A stretch of DNA of 64,000 nucleotides from Hymenobacter arizonensis (lineage in GTDB: Bacteria; Bacteroidota; Bacteroidia; Cytophagales; Hymenobacteraceae). Made by a program: the position numbers and the translations under genes. Shown in pieces: positions 33,760 through 42,486 of this stretch; positions within the stretch are counted from its first letter, which is position 1, and every line of letters begins with the position of its first letter. The stretch is taken from positions 713,129 to 777,128 of the forward strand of contig NZ_FOXS01000002.1 in assembly GCF_900115775.1 (NCBI RefSeq), written 5' to 3'. The notes under the pieces are model-generated. The model had not been told where the DNA came from, did not search any database, and was given only the letters and a program-made list of their open reading frames with translations.

Positions 33760-35127
33760 TTAAGGGCGCGCCTGGTCCTTGGGCCTGGGGAGCATCATGA
33801 AGCTGGGCGCGGGCGGTACTTCTTTCAGTAGCTGGTTGTCGTTCAGGCCCCAGGGCTCAATTCCACCGCCTGAGCCAGAGATGGAAATGCTCTGGTTTGC
33901 TGGGCTGGTCTGGGCGGTAAGGGCAGGGTCTTGCGGCAGGGGGAGTTGCTGGTTGGTAGTGGTGCCGTCGCCGAGCTGCCCAAACCCGTTGGAGCCCCAG
34001 GTGCAAAGCTGGTTATCGGTGGTGTAGGCCAGCGAGTGAAAGCTTCCGCTCGCAATCCGGGCCCATTTGGCTGCAGCGCTGCCCTGTGGCATCGACACCA
34101 GCACGGGCTGCAGCTGGCGGGTGGTGCTGCCGTCGCCCAGTTGACCCACGCAGTTATTGCCCCAGGCCACCAGGCGGCCGTCGGTGCTCAGGGCCAGGGA
34201 GTGGAAACCACCCGCCGCTACCTGCGCCCAGGCTATGTTGGCGAGGTGGCGGGGCAGCTGCAGTGGCTCGGGCAGGGTCCGGACAAGGCTTTGCTCGTTG
34301 GCAAGCTGGCCGAACCGGTTCGAGCCCCAGGTGTAGATGCGGCCCTCTTTGGTAACGGCCAGGCTGTGAGAGCGTCCTGCCGAAACGTGTGCCCAGCGCA
34401 GGGGTGCTGCTCCTCGGGCAGGGCCCACCGCCACGGGCACCGGCGTGCTCGTGGTAGAGCCAATGCCCAGCTGCCCGAAGTCATTGTTGCCCCAGGCGTA
34501 GAGGCGGCCATCGGCAGTCAGGGCCAGGGTGTGGCTGCTGCCCGCGGTTACGTAGGCCCACGTGGTGTTGCCCGCACTCATTGGCAGCAGCACTTCCATG
34601 GGCTGGTTGAGGGTGCGGTGAGAGCTGGTGCCCAACTGGCCACCAGCGTTGTGGCCCCAGGCCAGCAGACGGCCATCGGCGGTGAGGGCAAGGGAGTGTG
34701 AGGTGCCCGCGGCCACTTGCTTCCAGCTGGTGTTGGCAAAGGCCGAGGGCAGGGCCACGGCCACTGGCCGGGCGTGCGATTCGTTGGAGCCGTCGCCCAA
34801 CTGGCCCACGGCGTTGCTACCCCAGGCGTAAAGGCGGCCGTCAGTGGCCACAGCCAGGGTGTGGGAGGTGCCGGTAGCTACCTGCGTCCAGCGGGTGATT
34901 GGGTCCTGAGTCGTTACCTGCACGGGCGTCGAGCTGTGCCTGGTGGTGCCGTTGCCCAGCTGCCCTTCGTAGTTAATGCCCCAGGTCCAAAGGCTACCGT
35001 CGGGCTTGATGGTAGCCGAATGGCTGGTGCTGGCTGCTAAGGGGTTAGCCGGAGTTTGGGCCGTGGCCGCTCCGGCACTGAAGAGCAGGCACAGCCCGCC
35101 CCACAGAGGGATTGATTTGAATTGCAT
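33760..35127 (-). CDS. secreted RCC1-repeat beta-propeller protein
   Basis: The ATG at 35127 begins a signal peptide (MQFKSIPLWGG, ending TAQ). Seven RCC1 repeats follow, each about 50 residues with the pattern G-x-L-x-x-WG-x-N-x-x-GQLG (for example LWTWGINYEGQLGNGT and LYAWGNNDFGQLGIGS), predicted to close a seven-bladed propeller. A C-terminal stretch after an SGSGGG linker carries a decayed WGLNDNQLL motif. No membrane anchor and no recognisable T9SS C-terminal domain are visible. Propellers of this sort mainly bind partners; the ligand here is unknown. A terminator of the upstream gene separates it from the esterase. Confidence 0.92.
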   Translation of the reverse strand: MQFKSIPLWGGLCLLFSAGAATAQTPANPLAASTSHSATIKPDGSLWTWGINYEGQLGNGTTRHSSTPVQVTTQDPITRWTQVATGTSHTLAVATDGRLYAWGSNAVGQLGDGSNESHARPVAVALPSAFANTSWKQVAAGTSHSLALTADGRLLAWGHNAGGQLGTSSHRTLNQPMEVLLPMSAGNTTWAYVTAGSSHTLALTADGRLYAWGNNDFGQLGIGSTTSTPVPVAVGPARGAAPLRWAHVSAGRSHSLAVTKEGRIYTWGSNRFGQLANEQSLVRTLPEPLQLPRHLANIAWAQVAAGGFHSLALSTDGRLVAWGNNCVGQLGDGSTTRQLQPVLVSMPQGSAAAKWARIASGSFHSLAYTTDNQLCTWGSNGFGQLGDGTTTNQQLPLPQDPALTAQTSPANQSISISGSGGGIEPWGLNDNQLLKEVPPAPSFMMLPRPKDQARP

Positions 35128-35262
35128 GATGTTTTGCAGAAAAGAAGTGAGAAGTTTTTTGTCTCCTAGGCCAGACATTGCGAAAGATGCTGACCCCTAA
35201 GCAACCGTTGTCTGAAGACAGGAAAATTTTTCACAAAACTGCTTTTCCACGCTGATTTGGGA

Positions 35263-35302
35263 GAAAAAAAATAGCAGCCCCGACCCATGCGGAACTGCTA
35301 TT
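35263..35302 (-). terminator. Rho-independent terminator of the esterase gene
   Basis: On the minus strand AATAGCAG and CTGCTATT pair around a 17-base loop, followed by eight Ts (35263-35270). It lies 60 bases downstream of the stop at 35362. Confidence 0.75.
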
Positions 35303-35361
35303 GACTTAACACCCGAGCTTATAGCCTCTTTCTAGACGAAATAAGCTGAGCCATAGGCTAC

Positions 35362-36147
35362 TTACTGCTTCACAAAGGCCTGCACCAGCTGGAACACTTC
35401 TTCCGGCTTCTCGGCGTGCAGCCAGTGCCCGGCATCAACCACGGTTTCGACCTGCGAGTTGGGAAACAGGGCCGGTATATCGTGCAGCTTATCCTCGGCG
35501 GTGATGTAGTTCGATTTGCCGCCCCGCACAAACAGCGTGGGTTTCAGAAACGGCTGCGCGGCCGTGATTTCCTCGCCCACGGCCTCCATGGATTCCGCCA
35601 GCACCGCCACGTTGATGCGCCAGTCGAAAGAATGGTCGTCGCGGCGGTAAAGGTTCTTGAGCAGAAACTGCCGCACGGTGGGTTGCGGGATGTGCTGAGC
35701 CATGGCCTCGTCGGCCTGTTGGCGGCTCTCGAGCGTGGCCAGCGGCACCGCCCGCAGGCCGGCAATGATGTCGGTCTGGTGCTCCATGTCGGAGTAGCGC
35801 GGCGAAATGTCGAACACCAGCAAGCGGGCCAGCCGCTCGGGGTGGCTCAGGGCGAAGCGCATGGCTACTTTGCCGCCCATGCTGTGGCCCATCAGCGAAA
35901 CGTCGTCACCGAGGCTGAGGTGGTCGAACAGGGCCAGCACGTCCTGGGCCATTAGCTCGTAGCTGTGGTCGGGGCTTTGGAACGAGCGGCCGTGGTTGCG
36001 CAGGTCCACGCTGATAACGCGCAGGCCCGCTTCGGTGGCCCAGCGTCGGCCCAGCGTTTGCCAGTTATCCAGGGTGCCAAACAAGCCGTGAAGAATAACC
36101 AGGGGCCGGCCTTGGCCTTGGTCGAGGTGGTGGAGGAGGGAAGACAT
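35362..36147 (-). CDS. alpha/beta-hydrolase, YbfF-type esterase
   Basis: It is a cytoplasmic serine hydrolase with the full triad likely: nucleophile in MGHSMGGKVA (Ser near residue 93), an acid residue in the RGGKSNYI region, and histidine in VDAGHWLHAEKP near 240. The phrases LHGLFGTLDNW and DLRNHGRSF match the YbfF branch, which cleaves short-chain acyl esters and acyl-CoA; the natural substrate is unclear. No signal peptide is present. Its 261 residues are the usual length. In contrast to the two secreted hydrolase-like proteins at 6943 and 10319, this one has an intact nucleophile. Confidence 0.92.
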   Translation of the reverse strand: MSSLLHHLDQGQGRPLVILHGLFGTLDNWQTLGRRWATEAGLRVISVDLRNHGRSFQSPDHSYELMAQDVLALFDHLSLGDDVSLMGHSMGGKVAMRFALSHPERLARLLVFDISPRYSDMEHQTDIIAGLRAVPLATLESRQQADEAMAQHIPQPTVRQFLLKNLYRRDDHSFDWRINVAVLAESMEAVGEEITAAQPFLKPTLFVRGGKSNYITAEDKLHDIPALFPNSQVETVVDAGHWLHAEKPEEVFQLVQAFVKQ

Positions 36148-36165
36148 AAGGGCAAAAATAGCGAA

Positions 36166-36192
36166 AGCCTCTCCGGCACGGCCGGAGAGGCT
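36166..36192 (-). terminator. Rho-independent terminator of the NmrA-like gene
   Basis: The 12-bp stem AGCCTCTCCGGC (36166-36177) pairs with 36181-36192 around a three-base loop and is followed on the minus strand by TTTCGCTATTTTT. It lies 50 bases after the stop at 36243. Confidence 0.8.
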
Positions 36193-36242
36193 GGGAGTCG
36201 CGTCTTTCTCAACAATGTGCTGAGTTGAAGCTGTCCTGTTTT

Positions 36243-37160
36243 TTAAGCGTTAGCGGCTCCGGCCGTGGCGCCCCGGAACGCGGGAGCGAATACTTGCTCA
36301 GCGAAGGCCTCGATGGTGGTGGGCGTGGTGCTGCGCACATCGCGCGGGGCGGTGGTCATCACCTTCTCCTCGTTCATGTTGCGAGTCATCTCATCGTAGA
36401 GGCTGGCCATATTCTTGCTCAGGCCGGCTTGCACCATGCCGGCTTTGGCGTCTTCGTACGAGAATTGCACGTACGGCAACTCCGGCCGACCAATGGCCCC
36501 GGCAATGGCAGCGCCGGCTTCTTGCATGGAGTAGTCGCGCGGTCCCAGCAAATACTCAACTGCGCCTTTCTCGATGGTGCCGCTCAGCAGCTCCGCGGCG
36601 CGGGCCGCAATGTCGCGCGTGGCCACCATGGGAAAGCGCAGGTCGGGCCGTATGCCCGAGCCCAGCAGGCCCAGGTGCTGAATCAACCCGATGTTGGCCA
36701 GCAGGTTTTCCATGAAATAAGCTGGCCGTAAGTGAGCCACGGCCAGGCCGTCAATACTGTTGAGGCGGGCTTCTTGATGATACAGGCCTACCACGGGGCC
36801 GGTGCCGGCCGGCAGGTCGGCCCCAATGCTGCTCAGGTGCACGGCCGCGGGCAGGCCCGAAGCCCGCACGGCCTGCGCCGTGGCTTCGCCAATCTGCTGC
36901 ATGTGGGCCAGCACATCGGGCCCGGCTGCGTTGGGCGGAATCATCAGAAATGCAGCATCGGCCCCGCGAAAGGCTTCGGTGAGGAAGGCCGCATCGTGCG
37001 CGTCGCCGGCCTTGGTGCTTGCGCCGGCTTGCTGTAGCGCGTCGAGGCGGGCGCTGGGGCGGGCCACGGCCGTTACCTGGTGGCCTTGGCCCAATAGCTG
37101 ATGAACGAGGGCGGTACCAATGTTGCCGGTAGCGCCGAGAACGGTGATTTTCTTTGACAT
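36243..37160 (-). CDS. NmrA-like NAD(P)-binding oxidoreductase
   Basis: The Rossmann motif GATGNIG sits at residues 9-15 right after the start (MSKKITVLGATG), which fixes the ATG at 37160. The domain order is that of the NmrA/atypical SDR group, including QorB-like quinone reductases and related redox sensors; the SDR Tyr-Lys pair is not evident, as expected. It is divergent from an HxlR-family regulator whose probable operator overlaps this promoter, so it is likely induced by the same electrophile or quinone signal. Its 305 residues are normal. Confidence 0.9.
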   Translation of the reverse strand: MSKKITVLGATGNIGTALVHQLLGQGHQVTAVARPSARLDALQQAGASTKAGDAHDAAFLTEAFRGADAAFLMIPPNAAGPDVLAHMQQIGEATAQAVRASGLPAAVHLSSIGADLPAGTGPVVGLYHQEARLNSIDGLAVAHLRPAYFMENLLANIGLIQHLGLLGSGIRPDLRFPMVATRDIAARAAELLSGTIEKGAVEYLLGPRDYSMQEAGAAIAGAIGRPELPYVQFSYEDAKAGMVQAGLSKNMASLYDEMTRNMNEEKVMTTAPRDVRSTTPTTIEAFAEQVFAPAFRGATAGAANA

Positions 37161-37205
37161 AAGACTATTGAAATGGAGTCGGGGCGGGGTTGCCCACTGG
37201 CCATA

Positions 37206-37262
37206 CAAAGGTTCTTACCTAACTTCGTTTTACGCAAGTACCTACAAAAAAGTAGGGTACTT
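37206..37262 (-). promoter_or_regulatory. NmrA-like gene promoter with HxlR operator
   Basis: On the minus strand AACCTTTG (37206-37213) with TTG 21 bases upstream (37235-37237) forms a Bacteroidota-type promoter. An inverted repeat AAGTACCTAC (37236-37245) and GTAGGGTACTT (37252-37262), six bases apart, overlaps the -33 element. This is the typical layout for repression by the divergent HxlR protein. Confidence 0.65.
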
Positions 37263-37302
37263 ACCAAAAAGAAACAAATGCTGATAACCAGATTAATAAA
37301 GT

Positions 37303-37710
37303 ATGTCTAAACTCACCAAGCAACAGCATGCCGAAGCGTATTGGTCGGCTAATAGCACCGCGCGGAACATCACCTGCCCCGTGCGCACCACGCTCAATGT
37401 TTTGGGCGGTAAGTGGAAGCTCCTTATTCTCTCCTACCTGCTCGACGAGCCCCGCCGCTACGGTGAGCTGCGCCGCCTCATGCCCGAAATCACTGAAAAG
37501 ATGCTCATCCAGGAGCTGCGCGACCTGGAAACCGATGGCATTGTGGCCCGCACCGTGCACCAGACGGTGCCGCCCCGCGTCGACTACAGCATCACTGAAC
37601 AGGGGCAGCGCGTGCGCCCGGTGCTAATGGAATTGCTGGGCTGGGGCATGCAATACCTGACCCGGAACGGTGACGATTGCCCCGCTGCTCCCGTGAAGAG
37701 CGGTGAGTAG
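37303..37710 (+). CDS. HxlR-family transcriptional regulator
   Basis: It is a winged-helix DNA-binding protein of 135 residues. The HxlR domain covers about 25-115, with CPVRTTLNVLGGKWKLLILS, then YGELRRLMPEITEKMLIQEL as the recognition part. The Cys in CPV at residue 25 or so is the conserved cysteine through which family members such as YodB and HypR sense quinones or disulfide stress. It is divergent from the NmrA-like reductase, and the inverted repeat between them is its probable binding site. I infer a redox-responsive repressor. Confidence 0.93.
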   Translation: MSKLTKQQHAEAYWSANSTARNITCPVRTTLNVLGGKWKLLILSYLLDEPRRYGELRRLMPEITEKMLIQELRDLETDGIVARTVHQTVPPRVDYSITEQGQRVRPVLMELLGWGMQYLTRNGDDCPAAPVKSGE

Positions 37711-37856
37711 TAACGCCTCTGGTGAGGAAGTCGCCGGAGCCTGACCTGGGAAGCCGGTCAACTTAACAAAAAGGCAGCACCCGAGGCAACCCTGGCCCCA
37801 GAGTCGGCATCTTTGATGGCACGAGGTTGCATCATTCACTCTTTCAGTATTTTCCA

Positions 37857-38591
37857 ATGACTACGCTGCGTATTAACTCACTGTGGGCCGGTTTGGCCGT
37901 GCTGCTTGTTGGGGTGCTGTCTTCCTTCAGTGAGCCGCGAATTGCTGTTCAGCGCGAAACCCGCCCCGTTGACGTTTTTACGGAAGTAAACCTGGGCGGC
38001 TCGGCGCGCGTCGTGGTGAAACAGGGCAGCCCGCAAAGCGTGGTGGTAGAGGCCAGCCCCGAGGCCTTGGCCGAATTTGAGACCGTAGTAAAGGACAAGC
38101 AGCTACGCCTAGGCTTTCGCCGCGACAACGACTTTAAGTCAAGAATGAAAAACTACGGCCCCGTAATGGTGTACATAACTGCGCCCAGCCTGACGGCCCT
38201 CAAAGTGGCCGGCTCCGGCCAGCTCGACGCCGAGGGGCCCATAAAGGGCGAATCCATGAACTTGACGGTTGCGGGCTCGGGCAATCTGCGGGTGCCGCAG
38301 CTCACCGCTACGCTTCTTCAAACCTCGGTGGCCGGCTCGGGCGACTTGCAGGTGAGCGGCAACTGCCCACAGCACGAGGTTAGCATCAGCGGCTCGGGCA
38401 ACGTGAAGGCGCAGGACCTGAAAACCGAAACATGCAAGGTGCGCATCAGTGGCTCGGGCGATGCGCACGTGTACACCAGCAAAGCCGCCGACGCCCGAAT
38501 CTCAGGTTCGGGCAATGTGTACGTGGCCGGCGGCGGCCAAATGAGCAGCTCAACCAATGGAAGCGGCCGCATCAAAACGGTGCAGAACTAA
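37857..38591 (+). CDS. secreted GIN-domain (DUF2807) protein
   Basis: The ATG at 37857 begins a signal peptide (MTTLRINSLWAGLAVLLVGV). A GIN domain of about 200 residues follows, built of beta-helix repeats visible as evenly spaced SGSG motifs (VAGSGQLD, VAGSGNLR, VAGSGDLQ, ISGSGNVK, ISGSGDAH, ISGSGNVY). It has the same fold as the protein at 26732, but with GSG rather than SSG turns. It should be periplasmic or surface-exposed; the function is unknown. Confidence 0.88.
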   Translation: MTTLRINSLWAGLAVLLVGVLSSFSEPRIAVQRETRPVDVFTEVNLGGSARVVVKQGSPQSVVVEASPEALAEFETVVKDKQLRLGFRRDNDFKSRMKNYGPVMVYITAPSLTALKVAGSGQLDAEGPIKGESMNLTVAGSGNLRVPQLTATLLQTSVAGSGDLQVSGNCPQHEVSISGSGNVKAQDLKTETCKVRISGSGDAHVYTSKAADARISGSGNVYVAGGGQMSSSTNGSGRIKTVQN

Positions 38592-38744
38592 CTGCTGTTG
38601 CCCGCCTGGCGACCAGTGCACCCCATAAGCCAACTGCCTTGGCTGTAGCGCTGCACTGCCCACTGCGCAAGCACGACAAACCTCTCCAGTGTGTAAAATT
38701 CGGGCATATCGGGCGTGGGTCCGGCTGCCGCGGGTCCGGCGCCG

Positions 38745-38752
38745 TACCTTTG
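38745..38752 (+). promoter_or_regulatory. -7 element of the fabH-like gene
   Basis: TACCTTTG fits TAnnTTTG exactly. It means that the open frame upstream of it (to 38715) is not translated, and favours the GTG at 38796 as start. No -33 TTG is seen. Confidence 0.6.
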
Positions 38753-38795
38753 CCTAGCCAATGGCGCGCTAGAATATCCCACCCAACACCACCCT

Positions 38796-39743
38796 GTGTA
38801 TCTTCACCATGTGGCTGCCTACCTCCCGGAAGCAGTCGTAACCAATGCTCACTTCACCCGCCTCAATGGCCTTGCCAGCGAGTGGATAATCGAGCGAACC
38901 GGCATTCAGGAGCGTCGCAAAGCGGGCCCCGGCGAAAATGCCAACACCATGGCCATTGCGGCCACCCGCGCCGTATTGGCCGCCGCGCCTGCCTTTGCTC
39001 AAGAGTCGATTGATTTGGTTGTAGTGGGGACTTACACGCCGCACGATACCATTTTTACGGCGGCCCACGCCGTGCAGCGCTACCTGGGCATCAACGAAAT
39101 ACCTACGGTTAGCATTTCCTCGGCCTGCTCTTCGCTGCTGAACGCCGTGGAGATTGTGGAAGGCTACTTTGCTATGGGCAAAGCCACCCGCGCCGTGGTG
39201 GTAGTGACCGAGCACAACACTGCCTACAACAACGAGGAAGACACCATGGCCGGCCACTTGTGGGGCGATGGCGCCGCGGCGCTGCTCATTTCCAAAGAGC
39301 GCATTAGCCCCGACGACCTGCACATTGCCGAAGTCATTACGGGCGGGGCCGCCCCCGTGAGCAAAGCCGACGAGTCCGTAACCCTGAAACCCGTAGAGAA
39401 GGGCATTGTGATGCCCTTTGGCCGCGACGTGTTTCAGCAGGCCTGCATCTACATGGCCAAGGTGACGCAAACGCTGCTCGACAAGCACCACATTGCCACC
39501 GCCGACCTCACCTACCTCATTCCGCACCAGGCCAACCTGCGCATCTCCAAAAACGTGGTGAAGCAGCTCGGCATCGACCCGGAGCGCGCCGTGAGCAACA
39601 TCGAACGCCTCGGCAACACCGGTTGCGCGGGCGCTGCCATCGGCCTGGCCGAAGTTTGGGACACGCTGAAGGGTGGCGACAAGGTGATTATCACCGTGTT
39701 CGGTGGCGGCTATTCCTACGGCGCCATGCTCCTAGGCAAGTAG
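38796..39743 (+). CDS. fabH: 3-oxoacyl-ACP synthase III (FabH-like)
   Basis: KAS III enzymes condense an acyl-CoA with malonyl-ACP to start fatty acid synthesis or related chains. With the GTG at 38796 the catalytic cysteine in SSACSSLL is Cys111, next to the position of E. coli FabH (112), which supports this start. The histidine is in PHQAN and the asparagine in GNTGCAG, where typical FabH reads GNTSAAS. Its length of 315 residues is usual. It is alone, not in a fab cluster, so it may feed a specialised lipid rather than bulk fatty acids. The next gene is arfB. Confidence 0.85.
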   Translation: MYLHHVAAYLPEAVVTNAHFTRLNGLASEWIIERTGIQERRKAGPGENANTMAIAATRAVLAAAPAFAQESIDLVVVGTYTPHDTIFTAAHAVQRYLGINEIPTVSISSACSSLLNAVEIVEGYFAMGKATRAVVVVTEHNTAYNNEEDTMAGHLWGDGAAALLISKERISPDDLHIAEVITGGAAPVSKADESVTLKPVEKGIVMPFGRDVFQQACIYMAKVTQTLLDKHHIATADLTYLIPHQANLRISKNVVKQLGIDPERAVSNIERLGNTGCAGAAIGLAEVWDTLKGGDKVIITVFGGGYSYGAMLLGK

Positions 39744-39836
39744 CCTGTCATTCAACGATTACCATTTGTCATTTAACAAATCGTATTATTTCCGACACGA
39801 CTATTAAGTGTTGGTTGATAACTGTTAATTGAAAAA

Positions 39837-40241
39837 ATGCTCGCCCCCGCCGAAGCCTTTTTGCCGGAAATCACCTTCCAAACCAGCCGCTCCAGCGGCC
39901 CCGGTGGGCAAAACGTGAACAAAGTGGAGTCGCGGGTTGAGCTGCGATTCCATCTGCAGGATTCACAGGTGCTCACCGACAGCCAAAAAGCCCTGATTCT
40001 GGAGAAGCTGAGCAACCAGCTCACCGCCGACGGCCTGCTGCTCATCACGGCTCAGGACGACCGCAGCCAGTTCCGAAATAAAGAAATTGCCCTGGCTCGC
40101 TTTCACGAGCTGCTGCAAAAAAGCCTGCGACGGCCCAAGCCCCGCAAGGCCACCAAGCCCAGCAAAAGCGCCGTGCGCAAGCGCCTCGAAGGCAAGAAAA
40201 TCCAGGGCGAGAAAAAGGCCAACCGCCGCCGGCTGGAGTAG
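39837..40241 (+). CDS. arfB: alternative ribosome-rescue factor ArfB
   Basis: ArfB frees stalled ribosomes by hydrolysing peptidyl-tRNA without a stop codon. The GGQ motif (SSGPGGQNVNKVESRVEL) is at about residues 20-35, and the C-terminal tail after about residue 105 is very basic (RRPKPRKATKPSKSAVRKR), as needed to enter the empty mRNA channel. The release-factor domains 1 and 2 are absent. Its 134 residues match the family. Confidence 0.93.
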   Translation: MLAPAEAFLPEITFQTSRSSGPGGQNVNKVESRVELRFHLQDSQVLTDSQKALILEKLSNQLTADGLLLITAQDDRSQFRNKEIALARFHELLQKSLRRPKPRKATKPSKSAVRKRLEGKKIQGEKKANRRRLE

Positions 40242-40253
40242 CCCCGGCGCGGG

Positions 40254-40961
40254 CTAATTCAGGTCGAGGCCAAACAGCACGCCAAACCAGGGCTTGTGGC
40301 GGTATATCCAGTAAGGGCCGTCGGCACCCATCAATTGGTCAATGCCAATAGCCAGTCCAATGTTAAAGGCCTGCGCATCGTAAATGGCTGCCAGCCCGCC
40401 GTGCAATACCAGCCCTTCGTACTCGGCCGTAGTGGGGCGCAGCGCGGCAACGTCGTTGCTGACAAACGTCGACCCCATGCCCACAAAAGCACCGTAGCCA
40501 ATGCCCGTGGCCCGAATGTGGGGCGTAGCACCAAACGGCGTAGCCCGCTTCGTGTGCAGAGAATAAAAGTCGAGCCGCCGACCCACGTAAATGGCCGCAT
40601 TGAAGTTGGTATTCAGCTGCACGGGTACTCCGCCCTGCGGCGGCCGCACTTTGAACGGGAGGGCAAACACGTCGAGGTCGAGCCGGCGGCGCAGAAGCAG
40701 CAGCCGGTGATTGGGCTGCATGGTGTAGCGGTAGGTAGCAGTGGGCGCCCCCGGAGCCGGATTGGGCGTGAGCAGCAGCGTATCGGCGTGTTGCTGCACG
40801 TAGAGCTGTTGCTTGGGAATGGCCACCGCCAACGAGTCCCGGGTGGAGCGCCGCACCACCCGGTAGTAGCCGTCGTCGAGCTGCGTTATGTTGCCCACCA
40901 CCGCACAGCTGCCCAGCAGGAGTGTGCTGCCCGCTGCCAGCCACAAGGCAATGCCCTGCAT
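40254..40961 (-). CDS. hypothetical lipoprotein
   Basis: I do not recognise the family. The ATG at 40961 is chosen because a lipoprotein signal follows (MQGIALWLAAGSTLLLGSC, Cys at about 19). The mature part is about 215 residues with Tyr/Arg-rich beta-strand character and Gly-rich, short alternating segments near the end (GLVLHGGLAAIYDAQAFNIG, GPYWIYRHKPWFGVLFG), which resembles part of an outer-membrane barrel or a barrel-associated domain. It lies 50 bases downstream of mgtE on the same strand and may share its transcript. Confidence 0.7.
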   Translation of the reverse strand: MQGIALWLAAGSTLLLGSCAVVGNITQLDDGYYRVVRRSTRDSLAVAIPKQQLYVQQHADTLLLTPNPAPGAPTATYRYTMQPNHRLLLLRRRLDLDVFALPFKVRPPQGGVPVQLNTNFNAAIYVGRRLDFYSLHTKRATPFGATPHIRATGIGYGAFVGMGSTFVSNDVAALRPTTAEYEGLVLHGGLAAIYDAQAFNIGLAIGIDQLMGADGPYWIYRHKPWFGVLFGLDLN

Positions 40962-41010
40962 TGCGCTCCAATACCAGGAATGCGGTGCGGGAGGCGTCAT
41001 AAAAAAAGGG

Positions 41011-42390
41011 CTAAAGCAGCGTGCCGCGCAGGAACAGAAGCGCGAAGGCGAAGTAGATGATTACGCCCGTCACGTCGACCAGCGTGGCCACGAAGGGCGC
41101 CGATGAAGTAGCCGGGTCGGCCCCGAGGCGCTTCAGCAACAGCGGCAGCATCGAGCCGCACAGCGAGCCCCACAGCACTATGCCCACCAGCGACGAGCCT
41201 ACCGTGAGGCCAATGCGCCAGTAGTACTCCCCGTACTCGCCCGGAAACAGCTGCGACCAAAGCAGAATGCGCATCAAGCCCACCACGCCGAGGATGACGC
41301 CCAGCATCAGGCCCGTGGCCAGCTCGCGGCGCATTACCCGCCACCACTCGCCCAAACTCAGCTCGCCCAGGCTCATGGCCCGGATGATGAGAGAAGTAGC
41401 CTGCGAGCCCGCGTTGCCGCCCGCGCTGATGATGAGCGGAATGAACAGCATCAGCACCACGGCTTTGGCAATTTCATCCTCAAAATACCCCATGGCCGTG
41501 GCCGTAAACATTTCGCCAATCAGCAGAATAACCAGCCAGCCGGCCCGCTTCTGCACCATGCGCAGCATGGGCGTGGCGAGGTAGGGCTCGTCGAGGGCTT
41601 CGGAGCCGCCGAGCTTCTGCATGTCTTCGGTGTCTTCCTGCTCGCGAATGCTCAGGATGTCGTCGATGGTCACAATGCCCAGCAGGATGCCTTGGTCCGA
41701 AACCACGGGCAGGGCGTTGCGGTCGTTGCGCCGAAACACATCGATGGCTTCCTCTTGGTCCTGGTCGGCCATAAGCTGTACAAAGCGGCGGTCCATCAGG
41801 TCGCGCACCCGGGCCGTGGGCGCGGCCAACAAAAACTCCCGAATGCGGATGTCGTCAATCAGCACGCCCTGCGCGTCGGTGACGTACAGCATGCTCAGCG
41901 TTTCCGATTGCCCGCCGTGCTGCCGAATGTAGTCGAGCACCTGCTGCACCGTCCAGTTCTCCCGAATGGCGATGTAATCGGGCGTCATGAGGCGTCCTAC
42001 CGAGTCTTCGGGATAGCCCAGCAGCTGCAGGGTCACCTTGCGCTCTTCCTCTGAGAGGCTCTGCACCAGCTCGGCCACGAAGTTGGCGGGTAAGAACTCC
42101 AGCAGGGTGGTCCGGTCGTCCGGCGACATCTCGTTGAGAATGTCGGCCATCTTATCCTGCGCTAGGTTGTCGAGGAAGTGGCGCTGTATCTCCAGGTCGA
42201 GGTACTCGAACACTTCGGTGGCCAGCTTCAGCGGCAGGAGCCGGAAAATGATGAGCTGCTCCCGTTCTTCTTCTTCTTCAATCAGCGCAACCAGCTCCGA
42301 CGGTTGAAACTCGCGAAGCACCTGCTTCAACTTGAAAAATTCGCCCTCCTGAATCAGGGACGTGATGGTTTCCACGGTCTGCGGCTGCAT
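41011..42390 (-). CDS. mgtE: magnesium transporter MgtE
   Basis: MgtE is a dimeric Mg2+ channel of the inner membrane gated by cytoplasmic Mg2+. The N-terminal superhelical domain (about residues 5-125, Leu/Glu rich, with EEEEEREQL) is followed by two CBS domains (about 130-255, MTPDYIAIRENWTVQQVLDY) and five membrane segments from about residue 285. The pore region includes ISAGGNAGSQATSLIIRAMS. Its 459 residues are the usual length. A matching promoter is visible at 42454-42486. It is divergent from the S51 peptidase gene. Confidence 0.95.
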   Translation of the reverse strand: MQPQTVETITSLIQEGEFFKLKQVLREFQPSELVALIEEEEEREQLIIFRLLPLKLATEVFEYLDLEIQRHFLDNLAQDKMADILNEMSPDDRTTLLEFLPANFVAELVQSLSEEERKVTLQLLGYPEDSVGRLMTPDYIAIRENWTVQQVLDYIRQHGGQSETLSMLYVTDAQGVLIDDIRIREFLLAAPTARVRDLMDRRFVQLMADQDQEEAIDVFRRNDRNALPVVSDQGILLGIVTIDDILSIREQEDTEDMQKLGGSEALDEPYLATPMLRMVQKRAGWLVILLIGEMFTATAMGYFEDEIAKAVVLMLFIPLIISAGGNAGSQATSLIIRAMSLGELSLGEWWRVMRRELATGLMLGVILGVVGLMRILLWSQLFPGEYGEYYWRIGLTVGSSLVGIVLWGSLCGSMLPLLLKRLGADPATSSAPFVATLVDVTGVIIYFAFALLFLRGTLL

Positions 42391-42453
42391 GAAAAGAAGG
42401 GCGGAGATGCTTCGCTAGGCAAGCGGGCTGGTAAGATAAAGAGACAAGCGCTG

Positions 42454-42486
42454 CAAAAGTAGGGCTAAAGCGTAGCTTCAGGCCAA
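42454..42486 (-). promoter_or_regulatory. mgtE promoter (-33 TTG and -7 TACTTTTG)
   Basis: On the minus strand TACTTTTG (42454-42461) fits TAnnTTTG and a TTG lies 22 bases upstream (42484-42486), the expected spacing. The element lies about 63 bases before the ATG. Confidence 0.65.
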
